DNA from: Serripes groenlandicus
Taxonomy: Eukaryota > Mollusca > Bivalvia > Cardiida > Cardiidae
Direction of reading: 5' to 3'
NCBI GenBank assembly: GCA_031761405.1
Contig: JASEVX010000003.1
Location: 64,216,423 to 64,280,422 of the forward strand
Length of the DNA stretch: 64,000 bases
The notes beneath the pieces were generated by a model that worked only from the letters and a program-made list of their open reading frames with translations, was not told the DNA's origin and did not search any database. Positions 53,827 to 63,059 of this stretch are shown in pieces (the stretch's first letter is position 1; every line of letters begins with the position of its first letter). Made by a program: the position numbers and the translations under genes.

Positions 53827-54036
53827 TTAACCCTTTCCCTCATATAGACGCTTTCTGACGCCTCTGCAGCAGACGGCTTATTGAAAACAGTGACAAATGA
53901 AGAAACTGCTCAAAACGACCACAATGTTTCCCACTTTTAGGCTTAAGTTATCCATTCAATTATAGAGATTTTCCATTTTTTGATATTTCAGTCTTTGTCT
54001 TCTGCTGCAGAATTGTCGTATGAAGGAAACGGTTAA
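53827..54036 (+). mobile_element. TTAA MITE A, hairpin reduced
   Basis: TTAA at both ends; AAACTGCTCAAAACGACCAC lost the distal stem. Confidence 0.92.
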
Positions 54037-54054
54037 CCCTTTAAAAAGGGTTTT
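54033..54054. repeat. Minimal TTAACCCTTT/AAAGGGTT palindrome
   Basis: Directly after a MITE, TTAACCCTTT is followed by AAAAAGGGTT. Two MITE ends meet with nothing between them. Confidence 0.7.
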
Positions 54055-54064
54055 GACTTTGAAC

Positions 54065-54095
54065 TCTATTTAAGGGTGTATATATATATATATAG
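54065..54095. repeat. (TA)n microsatellite
   Basis: About eleven TA repeats between a MITE and the fold-back element. Confidence 0.9.
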
Positions 54096-54178
54096 TGACT
54101 GGTTTTCCCAGAGGGTTTGGGTGCAACAGATACAATGCCGAGTCACCAATAATTGATGCATCGAAAAACCAAGGGTTA

Positions 54179-54419
54179 TGAGCCGTCTGGCGAGAAAACC
54201 AACATTGTGAACTGCGTAAAGTATCGACCCTGATCAGCCTAAGCAGGCTTACCCAGATAGAAACTTTTCACCTCCTGTGGATTTTCTATTTCAGGAATCA
54301 TTACTCTATACCTGTCACCCTGAGATGGAATATGTCGGCCTAGATCAGTCTGTGCAGGCTGATCTGGGTCAATACATTATGTAAAGGCCATAATGTTGGT
54401 TTTCTTACGGGACGGCCCA
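54179..54419. mobile_element. Fold-back MITE with about 80-bp inverted arms and TA flanks
   Basis: Left arm TGAGCCGTCTGGCGAGAAAA then CCAACATTGTG. The right arm is the inverse of TGGGCCGTCCCGTAAGAAAA then CCAACATTATG. Further in, the arms share TATCGACCCTGATCAGCC / TATTGACCCAGATCAGCC. TA flanks at 54177-54178 and 54420-54421 suggest a Tc1/mariner-type target. No coding capacity. Confidence 0.85.
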
Positions 54420-54477
54420 TATATTCTTTTGTTAGATTTTGATGGCAGGTCAAAACTTATTAATAATATGAGCTTAC

Positions 54478-54630
54478 ATCAACATCACTAAGCGTAGGTT
54501 TCTTTGGTCCATTGAAAATAAAGTCGCTGGCATCTAGATTGTCTGTGGTCTCGCCACTAGACTCGCTATTGTCAGCTGCACTGTTGTTATGTTTGGTCTT
54601 TGTGTTCTTCTTTTGTATGGTATTGCGAGT
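54478..54630 (-). CDS. Putative internal exon (51 codons) of an unrecognised minus-strand gene
   Basis: On the minus strand the acceptor gtactttcag precedes an open 153-base stretch that ends at GAT|gtaagc. It is in phase 0 at both ends. The peptide starts TRNTIQKKNTKTKHNN, has a Ser/Asp/Glu-rich middle (SAADNSESSGETTDNLD) and ends FNGPKKPTLSDVD, so it looks like a hydrophilic, disordered linker. It is the longest and best of six in-phase exon candidates that run down to 3.5 kb. No domain is recognised. It lies outside recognisable repeats, between a TA-flanked fold-back element and a MITE. The exon call is inference from splice signals and open frame. Confidence 0.5.
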
Positions 54631-54658
54631 CTGAAAGTACACAAAAAACATGTTGTTT

Positions 54659-54879
54659 ACTCATTCCGACATACAACAAATCTGCAGCAGAATACTTCTA
54701 ACATATATTGACAAAAACATAAAAAGTCTTCATAAATAAGGGTTTTTATTTTTAAAAAAACATTGTGGCTGGCTAAAGGAGAAATTGCTTGTTTCAAGTA
54801 ATATTTCTTTTGTCACAGTATTTTCAAAAGTCGTCTACAGCAGAGGAGGCATCAGAAAGTGTCTATATGTAAAGGGTTA
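54659..54879 (-). mobile_element. TTAA MITE B
   Basis: CTCATTCCGACATACAACAA start; hairpin loop CTTGTTTCAAG; right end ATATGTAAAGGGTTA. Confidence 0.85.
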
Positions 54880-55048
54880 CCTCATTCCAACACACAACAA
54901 ATCTGCAGCAGAGGACTTACATCTAGACAGAAATATGGATAGCCTCTATTTACAAAAATAATGATAGTTATAATGATTATTAAATTGAAAATATTGTGGC
55001 AAAAGGACAAAATTCTCATGATGAGCAATTTTCCCTGTTGATACATAT
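54880..55048 (-). mobile_element. TTAA MITE B, head missing
   Basis: CTCATTCCAACACACAACAA start, directly after the previous copy, and with the same altered terminus. Confidence 0.82.
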
Positions 55049-55073
55049 GGAAAACTGAAAGTTGTACGTAACT

Positions 55074-55270
55074 TTAACCCTTTCCCACCTGCAGACGAAT
55101 TTTTACGAATTTGCAGCAGAAGACTCATGATGAGCAATTTTCCCTTTTGCCACAATTTTTTAAAATTTAATTTAACAATTAAGCTATCTTTTATGGAGAT
55201 TTTTCATGTTTTTGCCACAATGTTTTCAAAGTCGCCTGCTGCAGATTTGTTGTATGTGGGAAAGGGTTAA
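55074..55270 (+). mobile_element. TTAA MITE B, proximal hairpin arm lost
   Basis: TTAA at both ends; AGACTCATGATGAGCAATT. Confidence 0.92.
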
Positions 55271-55771
55271 TAAAGAATTGAAAACATTGCTAGAAACGAG
55301 AATAAGAAAATTGGTTGTGACTTTATGTAAACAAAATATCATTTGTGAAGAGTTTCACATATGCATGTACAAGAATATCTGTGCAGCTATAAAATAATTT
55401 TCACAGGGCCTTTAATGGAAAATATTCTTTCCCACAAACACTTTTAGTCAAATCGAGAAAGTTTTCACCCTATTCTTCAAACAGCTGGCAGACTGTTTCA
55501 AGCTGTCACACTTCATTTACATTTTCTTATATGAACATAAAAATATCTTTTGTTAGTATGCATGTGTTTGTATAAAAAATAAGTATTTTTTTATACTAAA
55601 GATATTTAACGTTTAATGATTCATAATTTGATGTTAAAATTGATCAATTCTGAGTTACCATCTTGTTTTGATTTTGAAATCAATTAATTTGTGTGGCGAA
55701 TCATCAATCACAGATAGGAACAAAGAACATTGCATGATGATGTTCATAAAATCCTCTGTATTTTCTTTATC
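55271..55771. other. No recognisable feature
   Basis: About 500 bases of AT-rich sequence without repeat match. Confidence 0.4.
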
Positions 55772-56005
55772 TTAACCCTTTCCCTCATATAGACGCTTTC
55801 TGACGCCTCTGCAGCAGACGGCTTTTTGAAAACATAGTGACAAAAGAAGAAATTGCACAAAACATGCAATTTCTCCTTTTAATTGCCACAATGTGTTCCA
55901 CTTTTTGTCATAGGTTATCCATTCAATTATGGAGATTTTCTATTATTTGACAAAATACGTTCAAAGTCGTCTGCTGCAGAATTGCTGTATGAGGGAAAGG
56001 GTTAA
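55772..56005 (+). mobile_element. TTAA MITE A, complete
   Basis: TTAA at both ends; loop CACAAAACATG; an AATT insertion in CTTTTAATTGCCAC. Confidence 0.95.
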
Positions 56006-56170
56006 TTGACCCAATTTCCAAAAAAAAAAATTTTAATTATTCTGTAAACCACTTTCAAAAATATTTCGCCACTGAATAAATTATTTTGCAATTTTGCTGA
56101 GAAGATTCATGACATATTATACAAAGTCTAAAACAGCAAGTATTTATTAGGCTAATGTTTTATTTTCTAA

Positions 56171-56340
56171 AAAACCCTTTAACACATTTAAAAGATCTAA
56201 ACAATAATATTTAAAATCTGTAAATGAAATTTTAATGAGTGAATACTTGAAAACAATGTGGAAAAAGGAAAGATTACTCATCATGGGCAATTTCTCCTTT
56301 AGCCACAATAATTTGGAAATGTGTCTGCAGCTGACAAGGA
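56171..56340 (-). mobile_element. TTAA MITE, degenerate
   Basis: AACCCTTTAACACATTTAAA; hairpin GATTACTCATCATGGGCAAT; no right terminus. Confidence 0.65.
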
Positions 56341-56350
56341 GTCTCGAGTT

Positions 56351-56580
56351 TTAACCCTTTCCCTCATACGGCAATTCTGCAGCAGACGACTTTGAACGTA
56401 TTTTGTTAAAACATAGAAAATCTCCATAATTGAATGGATAACCTATGATAAAAAGTGGAAAACATTGTGGCAAAAGGAGAAATTGCACGTTTTGTGCAAT
56501 TTCTTCTTTTGTCACTATGTTTTCAAAAAGCTGTCTGCTGCGGAGGCGTCAGAAAGCGTCTATATGAGGGAAGGGGTTAA
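56351..56580 (-). mobile_element. TTAA MITE A, complete
   Basis: TTAA at both ends; loop CACGTTTTGTG. A spare terminus (GTGTGGGAAAGGGTGAAGG) follows at 56591-56613. Confidence 0.95.
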
Positions 56581-56795
56581 CATTAGTGGGTGTGGGAAAG
56601 GGTGAAGGTTAATTGCCCACAGACAATTTCTTGCCCATTTTCACCCCCCTGTAATTGGTAATCTATGAGTTTTTTCCCCTGAAACACAACCCTTCGTGTA
56701 ATAGATGCACATGAATTGTTAATAAGCAGTAATTATCTCTGCACTAATACCCTATCCATTCCACTACAAAAGTCTGGGTAAACAGTCAGAAGCCT

Positions 56796-56992
56796 TTAAC
56801 CCTTTCTCACATACTAAATATACGCACCAGACGACTTTGAAAACATCAGGGCAAAATCATGAAAATTCTTTACAAATGAAAGAATAATTATTGAATCGAG
56901 TTGAAAACATTGTGTCAAAAGGGGAAAAAGCTTGTCACAATATTTTCACGAGTCTTCTGCTGCTGCTGCGTCTATGAGTAGGAAAAGGGAGG
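56796..56992 (-). mobile_element. TTAA MITE B, hairpin mostly lost
   Basis: TTAACCCTTTCTCACATACT start; head CTTCTGCTGCTGCTGCGTCT; right end AGGAAAAGGGAGGTAA. Confidence 0.85.
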
Positions 56993-58767
56993 TAAAACCC
57001 TTTACCTCATACGACAATTCTGCAGCAGACGACTTCAAACGTATTTTGTCAAAACATAGAAAATCTCCATAATTAAATGGATAACCTATGACAACAAGAG
57101 GGCCAAGATGGCCCTAAATCGATCACCTAATTGATAGTAAATTAGTAGTAAATATTTAACTGCAAATATCTGGAAATTTTTATCAGGGAGTGCAAATGAA
57201 ACTGAAAGGAGTGGACACTTCTCAAGAAACAGCTTATCAGTAAAGGCCATTTATATCCTGAAATCTAACAAGAACTTTAATAAGAATGGAATTATAAAGT
57301 TTTTGTCATTTTGCACCTTTCCTGATGCCGCCTTGCTGCCCTGTTTTTCAAAGAAATCAATATGGCTTCAACAGTTTATTTAGAGGGTCACTTAAGAAAC
57401 ATTTCTACCAAATTATCTTGCAATCGCACAAGTAGATTATGTAGGAAAAGGATTTTAAAATTTGGGTATTTTTCTCACTTTCTGATGCCGCAGCAACCAA
57501 AGTTCTCAATGGAATTTAAATCTTTGAACAATTTTGAAAGAGGACCACCAAAGGAACATTCTTGTGATGTTTTGTCTATTGGTCTATTGGAATGGTAGGA
57601 GTTGGTTGTCATTTGTAGCTAAAAGTTCAATTTACCCTTTTTGTGATGACGCCTGGTTGATATGATTGTGTAACCAATCAAAACGGCTTAAACAAATTAA
57701 AAAGAGGATCATTACAGTAAGATTCGTATTATATTTTCTTAAAATCAGACAAACACTTTCATAAAAATGGAATTTTCAAATTTTGTCATGTTGCCCCTTT
57801 TCTGATGCCGCCTGACTGCCATGTTTTTCGACCAATCAGTATGGCTTGAACAATTTTTATAGAGGGTCACCCAAGGAACATTTCTATTAAATTATATTTG
57901 AATCTGACAGGCAGATTCGGAGGAGAAGATTTTTAAAGTTTGGACATTTTGTCCCCTTTCTGATGCCGCAGCAACCAAAGTTCTCATTGGAATTTTAATC
58001 TTTGAACAATTTTGAAAGAGGACCACCAAAGGAACATTCCTGTGATGTTTTGTGGTAATTGGTCTATAGGAATGGTAGGAGATGGTTGTCATTTGTAGCT
58101 AAAAGTTCAATTTACCCCTTTTGTGATGACGCCTGGTTGCTATGATTGTGTAACCAATCAAAACGGCTTAAACAAATTAAAAAGAGGATCATTACAGTAA
58201 GATTCATATTATATTTCCTTTAAATCAGACAAGCATTTGCATAAAAATGGAATTTTCTAATTTTGTCATTTTGCCCCTTTTTTGATGCCGCCTAACTGCC
58301 ATGTTTTTCAACCAATCAGTATGGCTTGAACAATTTTTATAGAGGGTCACCCAATGAACATTTCTACCAAATTATATTTGAATCTGACAGGCAGATTCGG
58401 AGGAGAAGATTTTTAAAGTTTGGACCTTTTGCCCCCTTTCTGATGCCGCAGCAACCAAAGTTCTCAATGGAATTTAAATCTTTGAACAACTTTGAAAGAG
58501 GCCAACCAGAGGAACAGTCCTGTGATGTTTCACGGAAATTGTCCTTGGAGTTTGGGAGGAGATGATGTTTAAAGCTAAAAGTTAACGCCGGACGGACGAC
58601 GGACAAAAAGTGATAGGAATAGCTCACCAGAGCTAAAAAGTGGAAAACATTGTGGAAAAAGGAGAAATTGCACGTTTTGTGCAATTTCTTCTTTTGTCAC
58701 TATGTTTTCAAAAAGCCATCTGCTGCAGAGGCGTCAGAAAGCGTCTACAAATAGGAAAGGGGGTTAA
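56993..58767 (-). mobile_element. TTAA MITE A interrupted by the 57-kb pearl-like element
   Basis: Left part TAAAACCCTTTACCTCATAC to ATAACCTATGACAA (57094). Right part AAAAAGTGGAAAACATTGTG to AGGAAAGGGGGTTAA (58635-58767); loop CACGTTTTGTG. Confidence 0.92.
57095..58634 (+). mobile_element. Pearl-like element with about 480-bp internal repeats, inserted in a MITE
   Basis: Begins CAAGAGGGCCAAGATGGCCC, then TCGATCACC, and ends GCTCACCAGAGCT before AAAAAGTGG. Two to three long units share TGATGCCGCAGCAACCAAAG (near 57485, 57961, 58440) and GTGATGACGCCTGGTTG (near 57643, 58123). The two flanks join into an uninterrupted MITE (TATGAC + AAAAAGTGG), which defines the element ends to within the A-run. 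Confidence 0.85.
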
Positions 58768-58998
58768 AACCCTTTCTCACATACAGATGCTTTCTGACAC
58801 CTCTACAGCAGACGATTTTTGAAAACAATGCGGCAAAAAGTAGAAATTGCTCATACGGAGCAATTTCTCTTTTTGCCACGATGTTTTCAATCCACTCTAG
58901 TCAATGATTATACTCTCAAACAGTTTTTTTTTCATATATTTGCTTCAATGTTTTTAAAGTCGTCTGCTGCAGATTTGTTGTGTTTAAGAAAAGGTTAA
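58764..58998 (+). mobile_element. TTAA MITE B
   Basis: Head-to-head with the previous copy across TTAA 58764-58767; hairpin TTGCTCATACGGAGCAA; right end AAGAAAAGGTTAA. Confidence 0.9.
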
Positions 58999-59067
58999 AT
59001 TCCTTTTCCCGCAAGAGACAATTTTTGACATTTCTAAAGCAGCCATTGTTTGATTTGTTTGAATTGT

Positions 59068-59290
59068 ACGTGCTTTTCAACAATATTTCAGTTATATCAC
59101 AGGCATTTCCTGATCAATTACAAGCACTACCAGTACTATTTAGTCCGACACAATACATTCTTACGCTAACCACGCGACAACTATATAGCGCCAAGTACGG
59201 AAGCCATTACCACTATTTTTAAAGTCTTTGAATCGAACCCTGGTCTCCCAATCCAGACATGAAGGCTCTATAGCGTGACTACACCAGCGG
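59068..59290 (-). mobile_element. S3 SINE with recognisable tRNA-like head
   Basis: Core TTTTCAACAATATTTCAGTT, the body TAGCGCCAAGTACGGAAGCC, and a head with AATCGAACCCTGGTCTCCC and CTCTATAGCGTGACT (boxes B and A on the minus strand). Confidence 0.78.
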
Positions 59291-59408
59291 GACGGACTGT
59301 ACCCATCATTTCAGGAAAACATTATGAATCATGGAAAAAAATAAAATTTCTTATGTTTGAATAATAATATGTCCGTAATTATTACGAAGAAATTATCAGC
59401 ACTGACAA

Positions 59409-59606
59409 TTAACCCTTTCCTTCATATAGACGCTTTCTGAAAACATGACGATGAAAGAAGAAATTGCTCAAAACAAGCAATTTCGCCTTTTCTCACCATG
59501 TTTTCAACTCTGTTCAATTATTGTACTTCATTTAAAGGGAGTTTCCATTTTTTCAGGTATGTTTTCAAAGTTATCTGCTGCAGATTTTTGTATGTGGGAA
59601 AGTGTA
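59409..59606 (+). mobile_element. TTAA MITE, head shortened
   Basis: TTAACCCTTTCCTTCATATA start; loop CTCAAAACAAG; right GTATGTGGGAAAGTG. Confidence 0.88.
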
Positions 59607-59724
59607 TTTTTCCAGATATTCGTTTGCCCATTTTCTAAGATTTTCCTTTCTTCTGACAGTTTGAACTTGCATGGAAGAATTGATGAATACTAAGCTACTA
59701 TTGTTTTCAAAGAAGGTCTACTGC

Positions 59725-59841
59725 CACCAGCAGACAGCAATTTGAAGCTTATCTTCAGTAGAAGAAGACATGCAAAGTGAGGAATTGCTCATAACAAGCA
59801 ATTTCATTGTAAAGATTTTTCCATTTATTCTCCCGAATGTT
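59725..59841 (+). mobile_element. TTAA MITE, degenerate head half
   Basis: GCCACCAGCAGACAGCAATT and GGAATTGCTCATAACAAGC. Confidence 0.6.
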
Positions 59842-60077
59842 TTAACCCTTTCCCTCATTTACACGGTTTCTGACGCCTCTGCAGCAGACAGCTTTTTGAA
59901 AAACATAGTGACAAAAGAAGAAATTGCTCAAAACGAACAATTTCTCCTTTTGCCACAATGTTTTCCACTTTTAGTCATACTGGTTATCCATTCAATTAAA
60001 GAAATTTTCCATTTTTTGACAAAATATGTTCAAAGTCGTCTGCTGCAGAATTCAATTGTATGAGGGAAAGGGGTTAA
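59842..60077 (+). mobile_element. TTAA MITE A
   Basis: TTAA at both ends; loop CTCAAAACGAA; insertion in the tail (GAATTCAATTGTATGAGG). Confidence 0.94.
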
Positions 60078-60124
60078 AAGGTCATCTGCTGTGATTAAAT
60101 GTTTTACATGGGACAGGGCTAATC
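60078..60124 (+). mobile_element. TTAA MITE tail scrap
   Basis: AGGTCATCTGCTGTGATTAA to CATGGGACAGGGCTAA. Confidence 0.6.
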
Positions 60125-60214
60125 TGGATGAATCTAACAATCTTACAACTATTCAGAAGATTTATACAGTTATGACATCAAAGACTAAAACATAAATTTA
60201 CCATTTCCACCCAG

Positions 60215-60440
60215 TTGTAGCTTTTCCGGGGACTCTTACTAAAATCCCCGGAAAATCCCCGGAGTATTCGGACAACTTTCCAGGGACACTTTGGGATAAT
60301 CTGACACTTTCCATGGAAAATCCAGTACATTTAAGTAAACAACAAAATTCCATGGAAAAACCATAGAATGGTTCCATGGACATGCTGGAACTGTGCGGGT
60401 TCTGTGGACACGCTGGAATGGTTCCGCGGACAAACCAAGG
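60215..60440. repeat. Cluster of TTCCATGGAA / TCCCCGGA-type palindromes
   Basis: Repeated words include TCCCCGGAAAATCCCCGGA, TTTCCATGGAAAATCC, TTCCATGGAAAAACC, GGTTCCATGGACATGCTGG and GGTTCCGCGGACA. They form a diffuse repeat of CATGG, CCGG or CGCGG cores flanked by TTCC/GGAA. Confidence 0.6.
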
Positions 60441-60635
60441 TCAAGGTCAAAGTAACCATACAAATCAATAGAACTTCTTACTGGTTAACTTCAGTTTCAA
60501 GTTTGTAACCCTTTCCAGTGCTGAGATTTTGCCTCAACCTGAAACTTTAACCAAAATGTGGACAGTCAGACAGACAGGCAGACGGACATCGTCATTCTAT
60601 AGACCGGAATTGCTTAATTAAGCAATCCGGCCAAA
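60440..60635 (+). mobile_element. Pearl-like 3' part ending in a 27-bp palindrome, inside a MITE
   Basis: CAGACAGACAGGCAGACGGA is followed by CATCGTCATTCTATAGACC and a palindrome with arms CCGGAATTGCTTAA / TTAAGCAATCCGG. The next bases are AAAAAGGAGAAATTGCTC of a MITE. The 5' boundary is not determined. Confidence 0.6.
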
Positions 60636-60742
60636 AAGGAGAAATTGCTCATAACGAGCAATTTCTCCTTTTTTCCAAAATGTTTTCAAAATTTGTCTGC
60701 TGCAGAGGCATCAGAAAGCATCTGTATGTGGGGAAGGGTTAA
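60636..60742 (-). mobile_element. TTAA MITE, hairpin and head only; left part cut by a pearl-like element
   Basis: AAAGGAGAAATTGCTCATAA to GTATGTGGGGAAGGGTTAA. Confidence 0.9.
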
Positions 60743-60822
60743 ATGATCAAAATTTAAAACGAGTTGCATGTTTTCCCCGTCTCTAGTGGTTACCATTGAA
60801 GTTAACGTTTTTTTGTCTGCAG

Positions 60823-60987
60823 CAGCCCCCGAAGGACCCCTATCTATTTTCATGCAATAATGAATTACAGCCTTTATTGATGAATTGTTTGCGTTTATTT
60901 GTCCAGGAATACCGGCATTCCTATGAGAATAGCGATATTATCGCACCGCTGCGAGTTATAGCGAGAAAACTTAATATACAATACTAA
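60823..60987 (+). CDS. Possible plus-strand terminal exon (54 codons)
   Basis: After tttttttgtctgcag an open phase-0 frame starts QPPKDPYLFSCNNELQ, contains LRLFVQEYRHSYENSD and ends ARKLNIQY before TAA. It has more GC and more balanced amino-acid composition than its surroundings, and matches none of the repeat families here. It could be the last exon of a gene or a retroelement fragment. No AATAAA is close by (one lies near 61720). Confidence 0.25.
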   Translation, partial: QPPKDPYLFSCNNELQPLLMNCLRLFVQEYRHSYENSDIIAPLRVIARKLNIQY

Positions 60988-61139
60988 TGAACATTGGCAA
61001 ATGTGATAATAGCAATTCTTTATGTCTTTATCCTGAACTTTATATGGCTCCATCCTACTATCTTTATTTCTCCACGAGTAGTTCTGTAACCTTTTCCCTA
61101 CCCTGGACAACTTTCAAAGCCTCCGAGGTAGATCAATTT

Positions 61140-61253
61140 TGGAAAATGAGAAACTGATAGTGGACTCCATAGCGATCAAAAGAATAATTAAGGATTGACA
61201 GACGCATGGACAATGGGAACAACAAGCTCTTCTTCAGCCAGTAAAGCTAAAAT
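61140..61253 (+). mobile_element. Pearl-like 3'-end fragment
   Basis: GACAGACGCATGGACAATGG, then CAGCCAGTAAAGCTAAA, matches the CCAGTAGAGCTAAA end of the 50.7-kb element. Confidence 0.5.
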
Positions 61254-61257
61254 GACA

Positions 61258-61489
61258 ACTAAACCTTTCCCGCATATAAAAGTTTTCTGCTGTCTCTGCA
61301 GCAGAGGTATTTGGAAAACATTGTAACAAAAGGAGAATTTGAACGAAAAATAGCAATTTCTCCTTTCGCCACAATGTTATAAACTTTTTCGAGTATTAAA
61401 AACCTCAATAATTTATTGAGATTTCCTATGTTGTTCAGGCTAGATTTGTTCAATTTTGTCTGCTGCAGCTTTGTTGTATGAGGTTATTT
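61258..61489 (+). mobile_element. TTAA MITE
   Basis: CTAAACCTTTCCCGCATATA start; hairpin decayed; right end GTTGTATGAGGTTATT. Confidence 0.82.
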
Positions 61490-62069
61490 TTTCATAAAAA
61501 TCTTTTCTCTGTTTAATCATTAGAATACGAAAATCTCACAAGAGACACAGACTATTTCAGTAAGATTACAACATAGATTCTTGTAAATTTAGAATTACAA
61601 ATTGAACATAAGAAAATATAAATCTATATTTATGAGCCTATTCATTTACTGTTTTCCAGTATCAATGCCCAATGCGGGACATTAGCTGATTAGCATGTGT
61701 TGTATCAATTGCACCACACACAATAAAACCCGCCGATATCTAGCAATATTGGTAACATTAAAGGGAAACATCCAAACGAATCGTTTTTATCTAACGAGAT
61801 TTATTTGACTGTTGGTGATGATAATACAAATTCAATACGTGTTTTATGGATTCCCGTAACCGCCATAAAGAAGAGAGATGCTGACAATTAACTCCTATCT
61901 TACGATTTCGTGCGGTAAAAAGGAAAGATGAATTGCAAGATTACGTTGCATTGAATTCTTCTTATCAACTTGAGCTGACCAATTGAATGGAGGCATTTTA
62001 ATATTGTCGCCTATGTGAATTTGAAAGATAGACCCATTCCTTTACATTAACCAACAAATTTCTACCAAG
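61490..62069. other. Repeat-free stretch of about 580 bases
   Basis: No repeat match and no supported exon; AATAAA near 61720. Confidence 0.4.
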
Positions 62070-62222
62070 TTAAACCCTTTCATTTTGCCACAATTGCAGC
62101 AGACGACTTTTGAAAACATTGCGGCAAAAGAAGAAATTGCTAAAAAACGAGCAATTTCTCCTTTTGCCACAATGTTTTCAAAGTCGCCTGCTGCAGATTT
62201 GTTGTTTGTGGAAAAGGGTTGA
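62070..62222 (+). mobile_element. TTAA MITE, short deletion derivative
   Basis: TTAAACCCTTTCATTTTGCC start; hairpin TTGCTAAAAAACGAGCAA; the spacer is lost, so the distal arm joins GTCGCCTGCTGCAGATTTGT. Confidence 0.9.
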
Positions 62223-62281
62223 CCATTTACTAAATCTACTGGCTATCAGATGGTCTTGTTCTTGCCTTTTGAATACATGTT

Positions 62282-62491
62282 TTAACCCTTTTCCGCATAC
62301 ATAAAATCTGCAGCAGACGACTTACAATTTTTTTTTGAAAACCCCCTTTAAATGAAAGTGCTATTATTGAAAAGAGTTGAAAACATGGTGACAAAAGGAG
62401 AAATTGCTTGTTTTGAGCAATTTCTTCTTTTAACACCATGTTTTCAAAAAGCTGTCTGCTGCAAACACGTCAGAAAGCATCTAATATGAAG
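62282..62491 (-). mobile_element. TTAA MITE B, right terminus decayed
   Basis: TTAACCCTTTTCCGCATACA start; loop CTTGTTTTGAG; head GCTGTCTGCTGCAAACACGT. Confidence 0.88.
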
Positions 62492-62539
62492 CAACTTTGG
62501 CAGGCTTCATTATGCACAAACAAATAATCAATGAAAAGT

Positions 62540-62941
62540 GAAAGATTCAAGAAATTCTAATGAAAACTGGTCTCTGCATGCTGTCGTCACTTGCAAGCTA
62601 TTAATACACTTTTAGCTTTTTAATTAACTAATTGATGTATTTTGCGCATTTCTAATAGGTGTCATGCTCTCAATGGCAGAAACAATCTGCAAGTTTGAAA
62701 GAAATCGGGTGAAAACGGGTCTCTATTGCTTTAACAGGCATTTTTTAAAACCTTTTAACAACGATTTATTTACTAACTAATTAATGATATTTATATAATC
62801 AATCTGTACAAGTTTTAAAATATCAGATGAAACAGTAGAATTTAATTGTGTTCACAAGCAAAAATTATCAATTGACGGAAATACGCACGGACAGACAACT
62901 GGAACAACACAATACCATTGCCTTTGGCCTGAGTAGAGCTA
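62540..62941 (+). mobile_element. Decayed pearl-like element with two tandem units
   Basis: Two units of roughly 150-175 bp share GAAAAC.GGTCTCT and the TTTACTAACTAATT..TGATATTT motif. They are followed by GACGGAAATACGCACGGAC and TTTGGCCTGAGTAGAGCT as in the 50.7-kb element. The left end is not found. Confidence 0.6.
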
Positions 62942-63059
62942 TAAATTTACTATATTTGCAAGGTATGGCACAAATAACACTTAGCAAACTTAGCAAACAT
63001 TTGCTTTTTTGTGAAGAATTTGGATATTTCAACAAGGATAACCTTGACGCACTAAATAT

